Below, one piece after another: positions 22,575-32,805 of a stretch of 64,000 bases of DNA. Made by a program: the position numbers and the translations under genes. Each line of letters starts with the position of its first letter. The stretch's first letter is position 1. The DNA is from Steinernema hermaphroditum. Lineage: Eukaryota; Nematoda; Chromadorea; Rhabditida; Steinernematidae. The stretch lies in contig CM059623.1 of NCBI GenBank assembly GCA_030435675.1, positions 8,644,012 to 8,708,011 on the forward strand, given 5' to 3'. Under the pieces are notes generated by a model. That model had not been told where the DNA came from and made no database searches. It saw only the letters and a program-made list of their open reading frames with translations.

Positions 22575-23964
22575 ATGGCGCTCGGTACAGCCCTACTCCT
22601 GGCCTTCTTGGCCCTCGGACTGGCGGCTGAATGCCCTCCGAGTCAGTTCCCCAATTCCGACTCTTCCAAGTGCTTCGAACTGGTTCCCATCTTGGCCACC
22701 TCCGCCGAAGCCGAGGCCGCCTGTGCGCACTTCGGAGGCGCTTTGGCCACTGTGGAGAACGCCAGGGACCACGACATTCTTGTCGGTGAGCTCTAGGAAT
22801 GCAGACCTCCTTAGGGAGTCCTCTTGCAGATCAGATATACTACAAGAAGCTGCAGAAGGGGAACTTCTGGGTGAAGAAAATTGGCAAGAGGTGCGCGTAC
22901 ATCGACGGAAAGTTCCAGAACATCAAGGAAGCGCCCTGTGACAACAGGTTCTTCTATGTGTGCGAGGACGCAGAAGGTGAGAACAGTCGGCTTGCATGGA
23001 CTTTGAGGCATCTTTAGCGATCGATCCTTCCAAACTTCCGACGCCCTCTCCCTCGACGACGTCATCGACTCCCACATGTCCCGAGGGATGGGATCTCCAC
23101 GAGGGGAACTGCTATTTCGTGAGCACAGAACGCACAAGTCGACCGAAGGCGGAGGCGCTCTGCAGAAGCAAAGAAGCAGACCTGGCGTCGATCCACAGCG
23201 TCGAAGAGAACGACTACCTCGGTCGCCTGTTCTCCTCCAGGGGAGGAAGAGACAACTTCTGGCTCGGAGCGGAGCGGAGCAGAGTGGGGGACAAGTGGAC
23301 GGACTTCCTCTGGAGCGACGGCTCCGTCCTCAACTTCTCCAATTGGGGAAAGGGACAGCCCGACAGCTGGAACCCCTGTGTGACCTGGTCCAGCTACGAT
23401 AAGAAGTGGGGCTCGGCCTACTGCGAGAACCTCAACCCTCAAGTCGTCTGCAAGAGGCTCCTCGTACCTAGGTCTACCGTAACCCAGACAACGGCGCCCA
23501 CCCTGTCGACTCCTCCACTCCCCTCGGAGTGTCTTCCTGGGTGGCAGCACTTCTCCGGCAACTGCTACTTCCTGAACCACCGGGAGGTGAAGTGGATGGC
23601 GGCAGAGCAGTTCTGTCGGGCAAGGAATGGCCACTTAGCGTCGATCCACAGCTCGGCCGAGAACCGCTTCGTCCAGAGGATACTCCAGAAGGCAGGCATC
23701 TGGCACTTCACGTGGATCGGAGGGGTCAGGAACAGCACCACGGAGAAATTCCGATGGACCGACGGCTCGGAGTGGGACTTCTCTAATTGGATCAACTCAA
23801 AACAGCTGCAGAGAGTGGGCATCGTGGAGGTTGGTCTGTTCGTTGCGAGCAGTTCTAAAGGCGAGTTTCAGTACCTCCCGGCCGCCAGCACCTGGTCCGT
23901 GCCGATTCTCAACTTGGGGGAGTCGAAGTCGCCGTCCGTTTGCAAGCGAACCCTCCGGGGATAA
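22575..23964 (+). CDS. Secreted C-type lectin with three CTLD modules
   Basis: Extracellular lectin-like protein; nematode clec genes of this kind are often expressed in gut and induced by pathogens. A signal peptide (ALLLAFLALGLAAECP) is followed by a short, degenerate CTLD, a Ser/Thr/Pro linker, and two fuller CTLDs. CTLD2 runs from CPEGWDLHEGNCYFVS through FWLGAERS, GKGQPDSWNPC and ends QVVCKRLL. CTLD3 runs from CLPGWQHFSGNCYFLN through FTWIGGVRNS, RWTDGSEWDFSNW to SVCKRTLRG. CTLD2 carries QPD, the galactose-type motif, but lacks a clear WND calcium motif; CTLD3 lacks both, so sugar binding is doubtful. Introns of about 40-45 bp follow HDILVD, EDAE and VGIVE, each restoring frame. Confidence 0.9.
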
Positions 23965-24417
23965 GTGACATTTGGCTGTTTATAAACGAGTTTCGTGAAA
24001 ATGCCCTTTCGTGGACAGCCAGTCAGATCCTTTCTCAACACAATCATGCCATCTAAATCACAGCGTAGCACGTTCAAATTCTCTAGCTTTAATTGCTGAC
24101 CTTCACCAGAACTACATCCCATCAGCGACGAGCAGATGCCGCTGGAAGCGAGCTCCGAGAAAAGGATGAAAAGGAAACCGATGAGTGCTAGATAGCCAAA
24201 TTAAAAAGGGAAGGGGAAACATGATGCAGATTCGGCTAGCTAGAGACCGTAGTCATCGCCTGTGCAGGATCACACATTCAATGGAACCACGGAGGTGACT
24301 GTGCCGCGTTTACAGCTGTTATCGATTGCGTAGTAGGGGTGCACACGGGCTCCTGATAAGCACTCACTCACTCTCATTCTACTTCCTTCGGCAGTGTCTT
24401 CCACACGTCGGCCCAAA
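23965..24417. other. Spacer before the three-module gene
   Basis: About 450 bp with no gene. A clear acceptor-like sequence (CTTCCTTCGGCAG) ends at 24,393, 24 nt before the ATG of the next gene, suggesting a 5' UTR intron or spliced-leader site. Confidence 0.45.
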
Positions 24418-26292
24418 ATGACTCCGCTCGCCATCGAATACGCCAATTTGCAACGCGAATTGGCCGATCTGCGCATGCAGATCGGGGACCAGGATAGGAC
24501 GATTGCCATGCTCAACTCGCTCGTCTCCGGCTCCCCCACCCTGGCGCCTTCCCAGCAGAACTACGGATCACTATCCCAGAACGTGCGTCTTTCGCAATCG
24601 CAAGCAGAGGTGACGTCCTTGCAGAGTGATCGTGATGAGTGGCGCCGAATCCTCCGTTTCACCAACAACAATGCCGGAGGCGAAGAGAACAAACATCGCC
24701 CTAAAATCGGCAACCTAGAAGAAGTGAAGACTTTTCTGTTCGAGAAGTGCCGACTCCCCCCACAGGCGGTGAAGAACATCATTAAGTCCACCAGCACCCG
24801 ATACTGCGTTGAGTTTGACTCCGAAGCGTCCGTCCTCCGCGTCCTCCAGATGCTCGAAGACCTCAGGGACGCGGAAGGGAAGCTCCCCTGGAAGACTAAG
24901 ATCGCCCGTGACTGGCCCGAGGAGCAGAAGCACATACGACAGTTGGCCTTTTATGAAATGATGCAGAAGAGAGACGGATACTACTACGTCGACGAAATTG
25001 ACCTTAAGGTGCGTGCGGGGAACAACTTGGGCAGTTAGAAGTGGACCACTCTGAACTCCGATTCGAGTTCGCCACTTTTAGGTCAAAAAAGCGAAACCCG
25101 CATCACTTCACCATATGATAGACGATTCTTCCGAATGGTGGAAGAATTCTATAATCGTGACGGCGACCAAGAACTCGTTGAACCCGATGGTTCTGGTCGA
25201 CATTTTGTGCAAATTGGGAAAATTGGATAGAAGCGAGATAGTCAGCCAGAACTACTCACCCATCGGCACAAAATTGGATTTACTTCTGGAGGAGACAGTA
25301 CTGAAAGTCCTCCGGAATTTGAACGAATTGAGGCAGAGAGGGGAGCGTCTGCCCATCATCGCCTTCAGATGCTGGCCGAAGAATCTTCGATGGAAGAGGT
25401 CGATGGCCATAGCGGAGGTGAAGAAGAAAAGCGGGTACTACCTGGACGAAATCGATCTGGAGGTGGGTCAGGAAGGCAGGAGAGGAATGACGCATGCCTT
25501 CCTACAGGTCAAACCATGCACCGGAGGTTCGATAGAAACGCCGATTCCGGATATGAGCTTCCGGAAGGACTTCATCCTCTTCAACTTCTCCAAATCGAGC
25601 GCTGTGAACGTTGGGAACGCGCAGACAAAGTTCGCGCAGCTGGTGGTCGAGTGCGGAGGTTCCATAGACTCGATCGCCTCGGTGAAATGTCTTCTGACGC
25701 CGAAGATCCTCGCGGTGACCTTCCAGGACGAGGCCGCCGCCTCGGGAGTGCTATGCACGTTCCAGGCCAAGAAGATCCGGGAGGAACTAAGCCCGGACTT
25801 CAGGAACTGCCGCATCTTCTTCAGCCTTCCGGTGCCCCTCCAGACGCGCAGGAACGAGCTCTACCGCGAGGTGAACAACAAGAAGATGTCCCACGGCATC
25901 ACCAACCTCTACGTCGACGAATTCGATCTGACCGTGAGTAGTTTCCCCGGGGAATTCAATCCCTCCTTCAGATCAAAGAGAAACCTTCGAACGGCAATCT
26001 TTCGCGCGCCACTTCGATGTACTCCGTCCCCGACTCGGAGACGTTCGACTTCTCGGAGACCGATTCGGAGGCCTCCTACCATCGGCGCGCCTTCAAGATC
26101 ACCTACGGACCTAGATTCACCCATATGACGTCAAAGCAGCTCATGGAGGCGCTTTTCAACTCGGACGCCCACGAACTGGAACTGGAGAAGCGCCTTGAGG
26201 ATCGTCTGATGCTGTCGGTGAAGCCGACGAGTCGGAAGACCCTCGAGGAACTCACCGACGGCCTTCCCCATGACGTCCACGTCGAATGGTGA
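24418..26292 (+). CDS. Unrecognised protein of three tandem modules
   Basis: The start is the first ATG after the acceptor at 24,393. An N-terminal coiled-coil segment (EYANLQRELADLRMQIGDQD) is followed by three related modules of about 110-150 residues. Each has a compact alpha/beta-like part, a basic helix, and the closing signature YYYVDEIDLK, YYLDEIDLE or LYVDEFDLT. Introns fall directly after each signature (25,009-25,081; 25,463-25,507; 25,934-25,971), all in phase 0, and each next exon opens with VK or IK. The exons are therefore symmetric duplication units. The last exon is acidic then basic. The coiled coil plus RRM-like module plus basic helix loosely recalls LINE ORF1 proteins, but I do not recognise the family and give no function. 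Confidence 0.8.
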
Positions 26293-26868
26293 ACGAAAGA
26301 ATCTTTCGAAAGCACAAAGATCCAACTAGTCACAAGGATATTCAAGGATACCTAGCTGTTGATAGAACGCCGTCCCAGTGTGTTGGTAAATAAGTAGTAA
26401 AATGTGATGTGATTTGTTTCCTGTGAAGTTGCAGTTTTATTTGGGGTCCAAAACGGAGATCCTTCCTGGGAAGCTCTCCATAGTAACCACGGATCATTGT
26501 GCCAGAAATGATACCGATAATGATGGTTTCCATACACGTGTCTTCGGGTTTGTTACTGTGTGTTTCTTTCTTCCGTCTTCAAGCTGTTATCTTCTGTAGC
26601 TTCTTCGCCTTTGTTGTAGTGAAACAGTCGGTCTGGTACAGGGAGGATAGACGGTGCTCAATACCCAGAATTTCACAAACATGAGAGGAAAATATTACAA
26701 CTCTCGGATGTCCAGGTGATCTGTAAGAAATAGAGCTCGGGAAGACTCATGCTATGGACAACAAACAACGATTGCAGTCTGTGTCGTTTCATTAACGTTC
26801 CGACAGGCCCAGAGATTCTATAGTTCTCCAAACAGACTGAGATAAGTGGAAGAAACATCCATGAATGG

Positions 26869-27560
26869 CTACTGGAGGAAATGCACTTCTAAACGCCTTT
26901 TCTTCGCGAAGTCGAGTAATGTCCCATCAGCCAACCACGTGGACCACAAACACAGTCTTCGGATGTCTGTTCTCGATGCCAAAACAATGATTCGCTCTGG
27001 ATCATCAGGGCCGCTGTCCCCATGATGAAGGTTTCTGGTCTGGTGGTTAGAGTATTCAAGTCCGGCTCTCGGATTTTCGCTAACCTCGATCGATCTTGAC
27101 CATTGTCTCGCAGCCTCTTCAAACCGCGCTGCTTCAATCTTCACGATTGCTTCCTCCTATGCTTCGGTCAAACATGCGGTAACCACAGTGCGTGCTGTTT
27201 CTGATGATATTGCCGCGGTTCCTTGACTCTTAATGGTATTTCAGCTGCCCAGCACTTTTGAGGACAGGGCTCGTGATCGTGCGCCTGCTTCACAATCACA
27301 TTGCCTTGTAAAGATTCTGCTCTTCCTCTACAGAAGTTCGGAACCGTTTCTGGAAAGTTTCTGGAACCGTTCACATCTCCAGAAAGTCTTGTCGTCCTTT
27401 GTTCGATGCCTACTGTAGCTGTATCCGTAGCAGCTTTCCTCCTCCACACTCCAATACAATGAACGAAGCCATGTTCTGAAATGACAAATGCATCAGTAAT
27501 ACTCCAAGAACACGACCGCAAAGTGTCGGTTCTGGACTGACAAGGGAGGGTTCCCAAGTG
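26869..27560 (-). pseudogene. FLYWCH/MULE transposase remnant
   Basis: On the minus strand an upstream frame (27,168-27,560) contains NFCRGRAESL...NVIVKQAHDHEPCPQK, which resembles the end of a FLYWCH-type zinc finger (CRGRA...HNH). A second frame downstream (26,869-27,144) contains IIVLASRTDIRRLCLWSTWL followed by ADGT, close to the Mutator-like transposase block before its first catalytic Asp (ADGTF). The two parts are in different frames and the rest of the transposase is missing, so this is a decayed fragment. Confidence 0.55.
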
Positions 27561-28130
27561 ATAAACGCGGATATGACTCAAACTTTGTACACTGGAAGAA
27601 CGTTAACGTTGCGGACTACAATCCCTTTTTTTCCGCCGGGTTCGATTCCCGTCGACGGCAAAGCGTTTTTCTTGACCTTATTATCTTCGCCAATATCTTT
27701 AAACCTATTTAAAATGCACGAAAACCGTTCGATTTTAGGCAATAGAATGCTGTGGCTAGGTACAATTACGTTATCACTGTGTGTGATCGTTGTGCGACTC
27801 TCGTAAGTGGCGGTTTTCGCGTGTTTTAAATGGATTTAAAGATATTGGCGAAGATATTAAGGCCAAGAAAAACGTTATGCCGTCGACGGGAATCGAACCC
27901 GGCGGAGAAAAAGGAATTGTAGTCCGCAACGTTAACCACTACACCACATGACCATCTATTTAAAACGCCTTCAGCAGCACTATTTCCCCTAACCCCTATC
28001 TTTTAGCCTGCTTTTAGACACTTTCCCATGAGATGCTGCCGGCGTGGCATACGCCACTGCACTACATGAAAATAGTTCTACCAGTGTACAAAGTTTGAGC
28101 CAAATCGGCGTTCATCGCTTGGGAACCCTC
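27535..28130. repeat. Large inverted repeat with tRNA-like core
   Basis: The left arm (27,535-27,733) matches the reverse complement of 27,804-27,950 and then of 28,065-28,130, at roughly 90% by eye. Shared blocks include CTCAAACTTTGTACACTGG, GTTAACGTTGCGGACTACAA, GCCGGGTTCGATTCCCGTCG and ATCTTCGCCAATATCTTTAA. The right arm is interrupted by about 115 bp (27,951-28,064). The loop is about 70-85 bp. GGGTTCGATTCCC is a B-box/T-arm sequence and the right arm adds TGGTGTAGTGGTTAACG, like a D-arm. Confidence 0.7.
27887..27955 (-). pseudogene. tRNA-like sequence (degenerate)
   Basis: On the minus strand, TGGTGTAGTGGTTAACG (A-box/D-arm like) is followed by a possible anticodon arm with loop CTACAAT and then CCGGGTTCGATTCCCG (T-arm). 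The acceptor stem does not pair and the anticodon stem is poor, so a functional tRNA is unlikely. The other copy, at about 27,601-27,660 on the plus strand, lacks the D-arm part. Confidence 0.45.
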
Positions 28131-28507
28131 TCTTGTGAGTGATTTCTTTGTAATTGCTGCCGACAAACGGGCCACTAATAGTTCTTCTCCATCTTTATGG
28201 TTGCTTGTTCGTGGATGCACTCTTGGATGCGAACAGGTGACGTGAATGGACATCATCGTTCTCGGAATTCATTATGTATTCGACACATGTTAGCCCGTGA
28301 AAAGACTCTAAATGTTCAGGTCGATTTGTTCCCTGCTTGAGGTGGTATGAGTTGTCATCGACCCGTAGAAATATATCAGCGCACCAAAATTAGAAGTCTC
28401 TCAATCGAGAGTCCGCAACAAATAGCCGCGGGAGAGAATTCAATGAATATGACAGAGAAACAATCCGCAACAGACAGACAAGCACTACGAAATAAGAAGA
28501 TATGTAT

Positions 28508-28534
28508 CGCCATTTATTATGCACCAACCCAATA
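28508..28534 (-). repeat. Mariner-like terminal sequence (solo)
   Basis: On the minus strand this reads TATTGGGTTGGTGCATAATA followed by AATGGCG, close to the end of mariner elements. No transposase follows. Confidence 0.45.
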
Positions 28535-28596
28535 TTATTATGTGCTACAGTACCAGCGCAGTGTAATGCCATGCTTTCGATGCTCGCTTCAGGGAA

Positions 28597-29561
28597 CTAG
28601 CTGCATCTGAAAGCACTCCTTGTCGTCGCCTCGATGAAATCGCAGAACTTGGCGACTCGGGTGAACCCTCCAGGGTACTTGTCCTTGTCGCTCTGCTCCG
28701 GGAACTCGAAGGAGCTGACTCCGACCTGAATCGTCTCTCCGTCCTTCAGCGCCACAAGAGGACCTCCACTGTCTCCCTAAATGGCAATGAAGAAGGCCAA
28801 TCGAGCGATGTTCCCACCATTCCATGGCCTCTCCTCCCCTCTCCCGCGCAGAGAATCGTGTCGGGAAACTCGAGTCCAGGCTCCCCAATGTAGGCTGCGT
28901 TGCAGACCTCTTTGTCCACTACTCTCATCTGGGCGTAGAGGAGGTGCTGAGAGAGGGTGGCGTTTCCCTTTCCGACTGAAACGCGCCTAGAGAAGGGAAT
29001 ACTCCCTGAGTTCTTACATGCAGTGCGGCCGAATCCCATCGCGATGACGGGTTTCCCGACCTCCACGAGATCCTCGTCCTTTCTGGCGATCTTGACGGGC
29101 CTCAGGAAGCTCTTCGGGATGGAGGAGGCCAGCTGAAAGAGAAAGAACCATAGATCAGAGAGGTTAGGCTGGACACGCACCTCCACAACGGCGATGTCAC
29201 TCTCGATGTCACCTTCGGTTTGGGGGTGGAGGGCCACTTTGGCGACCTGCATCGTCAGCGCCGAAGGAGACGATCTCTCTGCTCGGTCGGTGATGTTCAA
29301 GAAGGCGACCAACTTCTCGTTGGGGGGCTCGACGATGTCAAGAAGGCAGTGGAAGGCGGTCAGAAGGAAACGGTCTCCGAGGACAGAGGCGCCACAGAAA
29401 CCGACGTAGCCATCTTTGTAGGGAATCTGGAGCCAGGCGAAGAAGGGGAACTGGCCGGCAACGACTCTCTGGCCATCGTAGATGAGCGCCGAGGGGACGT
29501 CCTTCTGGAGGGGAGCGGCGATGGAGACGCCGAGGACGGCAGCCAGCAGAAGTCTCTTCAT
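28597..29561 (-). CDS. Secreted trypsin-like serine protease (S1 family)
   Basis: A signal peptide (KRLLLAAVLGVSIAAP) and short propeptide precede RVVAGQFPFFAWLQI. The catalytic triad is visible: His in LLTAFHC (usual TAAHC), Asp in ESDIAVVEV, Ser in GDSGGPL. Introns of about 40-45 bp follow AVVEV-like GCCGTTGTGGAG, GFGRTA and CAGEGRRGHGM; each splice restores the family reading. Disulfides C42-C58 (FCGAS...FHC) and C168-C182 (VCNAA...LCAGE) are kept. Cys191 before GDSGG and its partner Cys220 are both missing. The specificity-loop region has no clear Asp189, so cleavage preference is uncertain. Secretion and a TATA-like TTTTTAT (29,593-29,599) just upstream suit a strongly expressed gut or coelomic gene. 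Confidence 0.88.
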
Positions 29562-29816
29562 GGCCACGGTAAGGGCACAGTGCAGAGGACCGTTTTTATG
29601 TGTCCGAAATGGGGGTGGTCGTCTCGAGGCACAAGATATCACGGCGCTCCCCGCAGTAGGCAAAAAAAGCGGAGGAGCCAACCAAACATCATTGATGACA
29701 TCGGCGACACTATCTCGAGAAGAGTCCTACCGTATTCATTCCTCCTGACAGACGAGCCTGATCCCCTCCCCTTCCAGCTACTGTAGACTCTTGATCGGCC
29801 ACTATCAATTTTTCAT

Positions 29817-29857
29817 CTTTCGACGGCACCTTTGAGGGTCAAAGATGCCATCGAAAG
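29817..29857. repeat. Imperfect hairpin
   Basis: CTTTCGACGGCACCTTTGA pairs with TCAAAGATGCCATCGAAAG (three mismatches over 19 bp) across a 3-bp loop. It is flanked by a second small palindrome, ACGAAAGACTTTCGT, at about 29,878. It may be a relic of a foldback element or a transcript end structure. Confidence 0.5.
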
Positions 29858-30470
29858 CCGAGGTGGTCGTCCCGACACGAAAGACTTTCGTTATCTTGTC
29901 GTCGTTGGCAGAAAAAGTCCGAGAACGGGCCAATTAAAGGTGCGTGGCGATGGCCCGATCCAACACAGAGAGAACCGTTGTTGACATGCACCTTCTTTTG
30001 TGAAAAAATGCCGCTTTGACCCTTATGGTGCTTCTTATAAAATCCGATATCAACGTGTTTTGATTGATGACCGCTATGGATGATGGTGCCAAACAAACGA
30101 CCTTTTATCAATTTACTCACTTTCTATTTTCTCTTTTTTGTGTCTTTGGATGAATGTGTGCTTACATACCTTTCAGATCCACCAAGGAGGGTGGTCCGAC
30201 ACTTACCGTTCCCCATACCACGAGCCGCTGGATCGCAAGATCACCATTGCAGTGAGTCTGGAGGCCGGTGATCCACCAATCATCGCTAAACGACGCCACA
30301 TTTGATACTTTCTTATCAGCGCACGTCTGCAAAAGACTTCTCACATTATACTTTAATGTGCTTCTGGTGGAACTCAAGTAAAAAAACAGAAACAGAAGTG
30401 CTCAACACATCAATTCTTGCTCAAACCTACAGTCAGTTGAACAGAGATAACCCCGAGGCTCTATCTCTCT

Positions 30471-30650
30471 CCAATGTCATTCACTTTGAGGAACAGCGGG
30501 GAGCCGTCTCGCAAAGAAGACCGTCACCCGACTCCAGCCGAACCGAAGAAGATGGCTTGCGGTGTGATATTGTGCTTTATGAGACGTCTTGCACGGTGTG
30601 TGCCGTTGATTGGAGAGTATAAACTCGTAAAAGGACTTTCCCATCAAATG
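30471..30650 (+). repeat. Dispersed repeat R2, best copy
   Basis: Contains CCGAACCGAAGAAGATGGCT, GCGGTGTGATATTGTGCTTT and ATGAGACGTCTTGCACGGTG. These match the minus strand of 8,268-8,420 and part of 12,058-12,120. Confidence 0.55.
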
Positions 30651-30866
30651 AATGTGTCAGGAAATGAGGGTGGTCTTCTACTTCTCTATCCCGCGCCGTC
30701 TTGGTGGACCACAGATAACTTTTTGTGTCCCACAACAACACGCGTCCTCGAGAGTTTTCTGAACCGCAAAAGTGCAAAAAAGGACATCATCCAGCTTCTG
30801 CATCTATCTGTCCGATCTGACCGTCAAGAAGACCATAGTTCGACCCTAAAGTTTTTCCGGTGTGCC

Positions 30867-31268
30867 AACAGTACCGCGCAAAAAAGACCGCGCACTGTGA
30901 TCACCGCGCAAAAAGACCGCGTCGGTTTAATGAGACCAGGTTTTCAGGCATACATCTAGATATCTGAGGTTGAAGCAAGCTAATATCCGGTGGTTATTGT
31001 TATGGTGGTTATTACTATGCATTTTGTATTACCCGTATTCATTTAGTTACGGGTTAGTTACGTGGCCATGTAGTCTTAACAGCTTCGCTGATATCCTATC
31101 ACTTCTAATGGCGTAAATTCCACCGCCACGGCTAACCACGTTCGTGGCCAGTGCAACAGCCAAGGCCGCCGTTTACACTTGTCCTTCTGCTTCTTCAACC
31201 TTCATATACACTGCGCGTTCTTTTTGCGCGTTGATCGAATTGCGCGGTGTTTTTTGCGCGGTACTGTT
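30867..31268. mobile_element. 402-bp MITE with GCGCAAAAA-type terminal repeats
   Basis: The left end AACAGTACCGCGCAAAAAAG is mirrored by the right end GTTTTTTGCGCGGTACTGTT. The arms continue for about 50 bp, each with two copies of a CGCGCAAAAA-type motif (for example ACCGCGCAAAAAGACCGCG). No transposase is seen. The target duplication is not clear. Confidence 0.65.
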
Positions 31269-31440
31269 ACGTAATCAGTTTTTCCCCAATTGGACCTAAA
31301 ACGGTACAGACTGTTCTACCATAGACGAGACCTTCTTGATTGTGTGGCCACAGATATCAATGATGCCGTCGTCCGTGGCTGTTTTCACGAGCTTTACTAG
31401 AAGTTTAGTCGGTGTATACACTATGTACAAAGTGGAAAAG

Positions 31441-32686
31441 TCAGAAGTTGAATCTCGGGTCCTTCGCGTAGTAGGAGTCCTTGACAACGGAGTCGTATGT
31501 CGGAGGTTCGCCGTCTCTTGTCTTCTTCACTCCCTCCACGACAGGGATCATCACATACCGTACCCTCCGACTCCCATTTCTTTTCTTCAGGCAAATGAGG
31601 CAGAGGAAAGCGAGCCCCGCGAGTGAAGTCATGGCGACCACAAGGAGTTCGGCCACGATCGTTTCCGTGCACTTGAATACCTCGAGGTCCGTCCCTCGCT
31701 TCGTTCTCGATACCGTAATCGATTCGCAATCCAGTAGCGATCTTTCGGGTTCACACAACCGGAAAACGTCGATTTTTCTGTTGATCAAGGCGAGCGAGGA
31801 CTGATCGAAGTCGGGACAGTGGGGCGACCTCCAGGGAGTGTAGAGCTTCTTGAGCTTTCTCCACAGTCCGCCTTAAATCTATGTCTTCGTCCGGTTCACA
31901 TACAGTATCCCCTACCAAAAACGGTCTTCCGTGCCTGCTCTTCTAAATGCCGTAACTGGTGGACTATCCAGTGCTCGCAGAGGAAGGACTCCATCCTTCT
32001 TCTGGTCACGATATACTCGATCAGAGAGTTTCTTCTCCGGCAGGCCAGTTCCCGGAGATAGGCCTCCGCTCGATGCCCGGCGGGTGCCATGCTTTCCTGA
32101 AACGGCGTCCATCTTGTGTTCACAGCCGAACCGATTACCTTTTCTTTGGCGATGTGACTCGGTACGCAGTGCACATTTCGGGGCTGCTTCTTCGTGGGAA
32201 GTCTTCGAGAAACCCGGTCGAGTGCTGTAGGTGGCCGAGATGTGCTCTTTTGCTGCGGACGGGTTGTCGCTTCTGGTTCTGAAGGGAGGTCTCTTTTGTT
32301 TTGTGTCCAAAACGGACTGCACACATATTTTGTATCAAGAATAAGGGTGGTCGTCTCTATCAGTTTGACGCCAAACAGCGAACAGATCACACATCATCTC
32401 AGGGTTTATCTCTATGAGCACATTTTAGGGAAGTTCCCAAAGAGTGCATAGTGGTGTGTGGATTTTTCGCCGGTATCTGTGTTGTTGGGCCGCTTTGTGC
32501 TCTCCTAATCAAAAGTGGAAACATACGTTTCGACCTCTTGTAGGTGATTCTCTGTGGTTGGGGCTGCGCCACGTAGCAGATCCTGGATTCGGGCAGTTCG
32601 ACGACGAGGTAGACGGAGGCGAAGGGGACGACGAGGAAAAGGAAGAGGACGGCGAAGAAGGAGAGCCAGCGTTCGCGCGGACTCAT
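31441..32686 (-). CDS. Two-TM PPxY membrane protein, paralogue A (novel family)
   Basis: Unrecognised family; first of five paralogues on this strand. Exon 1 encodes a signal-anchor helix (WLSFFAVLFLFLVVPFASVY). After an intron of about 430 bp, long for this genome, exon 2 gives a helical segment (AEAYLRELACRRRNSLIEYI...LRHLEEQARKTV). A 45-bp phase-1 intron precedes the conserved LW block (GLWRKLKKLYTPWRSPHCPD). Then follow paired cysteines, a second membrane helix (ELLVVAMTSLAGLAFLCLIC), a basic stop-transfer patch and a tail with PPTYDSVV, a PPxY motif. The expected topology is both ends in the cytosol with a lumenal or extracellular loop of about 150 residues. It lies 119 bp downstream of paralogue B, an operon-like spacing. 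The exact end of exon 1 is the least certain part. Confidence 0.66.
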
Positions 32687-32805
32687 CTCGACGCCACGGG
32701 ATCAGAAGGACGAACTTCGACGTTTTGAGGAAATCGGATCGGGGAAAAACAAACGACGGCCGCGCTGAGCATACAGGAGGGGAAAACAAAAACAGAGGCG
32801 TTTGC

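Larger units (their letters stand above)
26293..28596. other. Repeat-rich intergenic region
   Basis: About 2.3 kb holding a MULE transposase remnant (26,869-27,560), a large inverted repeat (27,535-28,130) and a mariner-like end (28,508-28,534). No intact gene is seen. Confidence 0.55.
29562..31440. other. Intergenic region with hairpin, R2 repeat and MITE
   Basis: About 1.9 kb without a supported gene. It contains an imperfect palindrome (29,817-29,857), an R2 copy (30,471-30,650) and a 402-bp MITE (30,867-31,268). Confidence 0.5.

Noticed and set aside
27601..27663. Possible functional tRNA gene
   Set aside because: The T-arm is good but no matching acceptor stem or D-arm is present; treated as a tRNA-like part of the inverted repeat.
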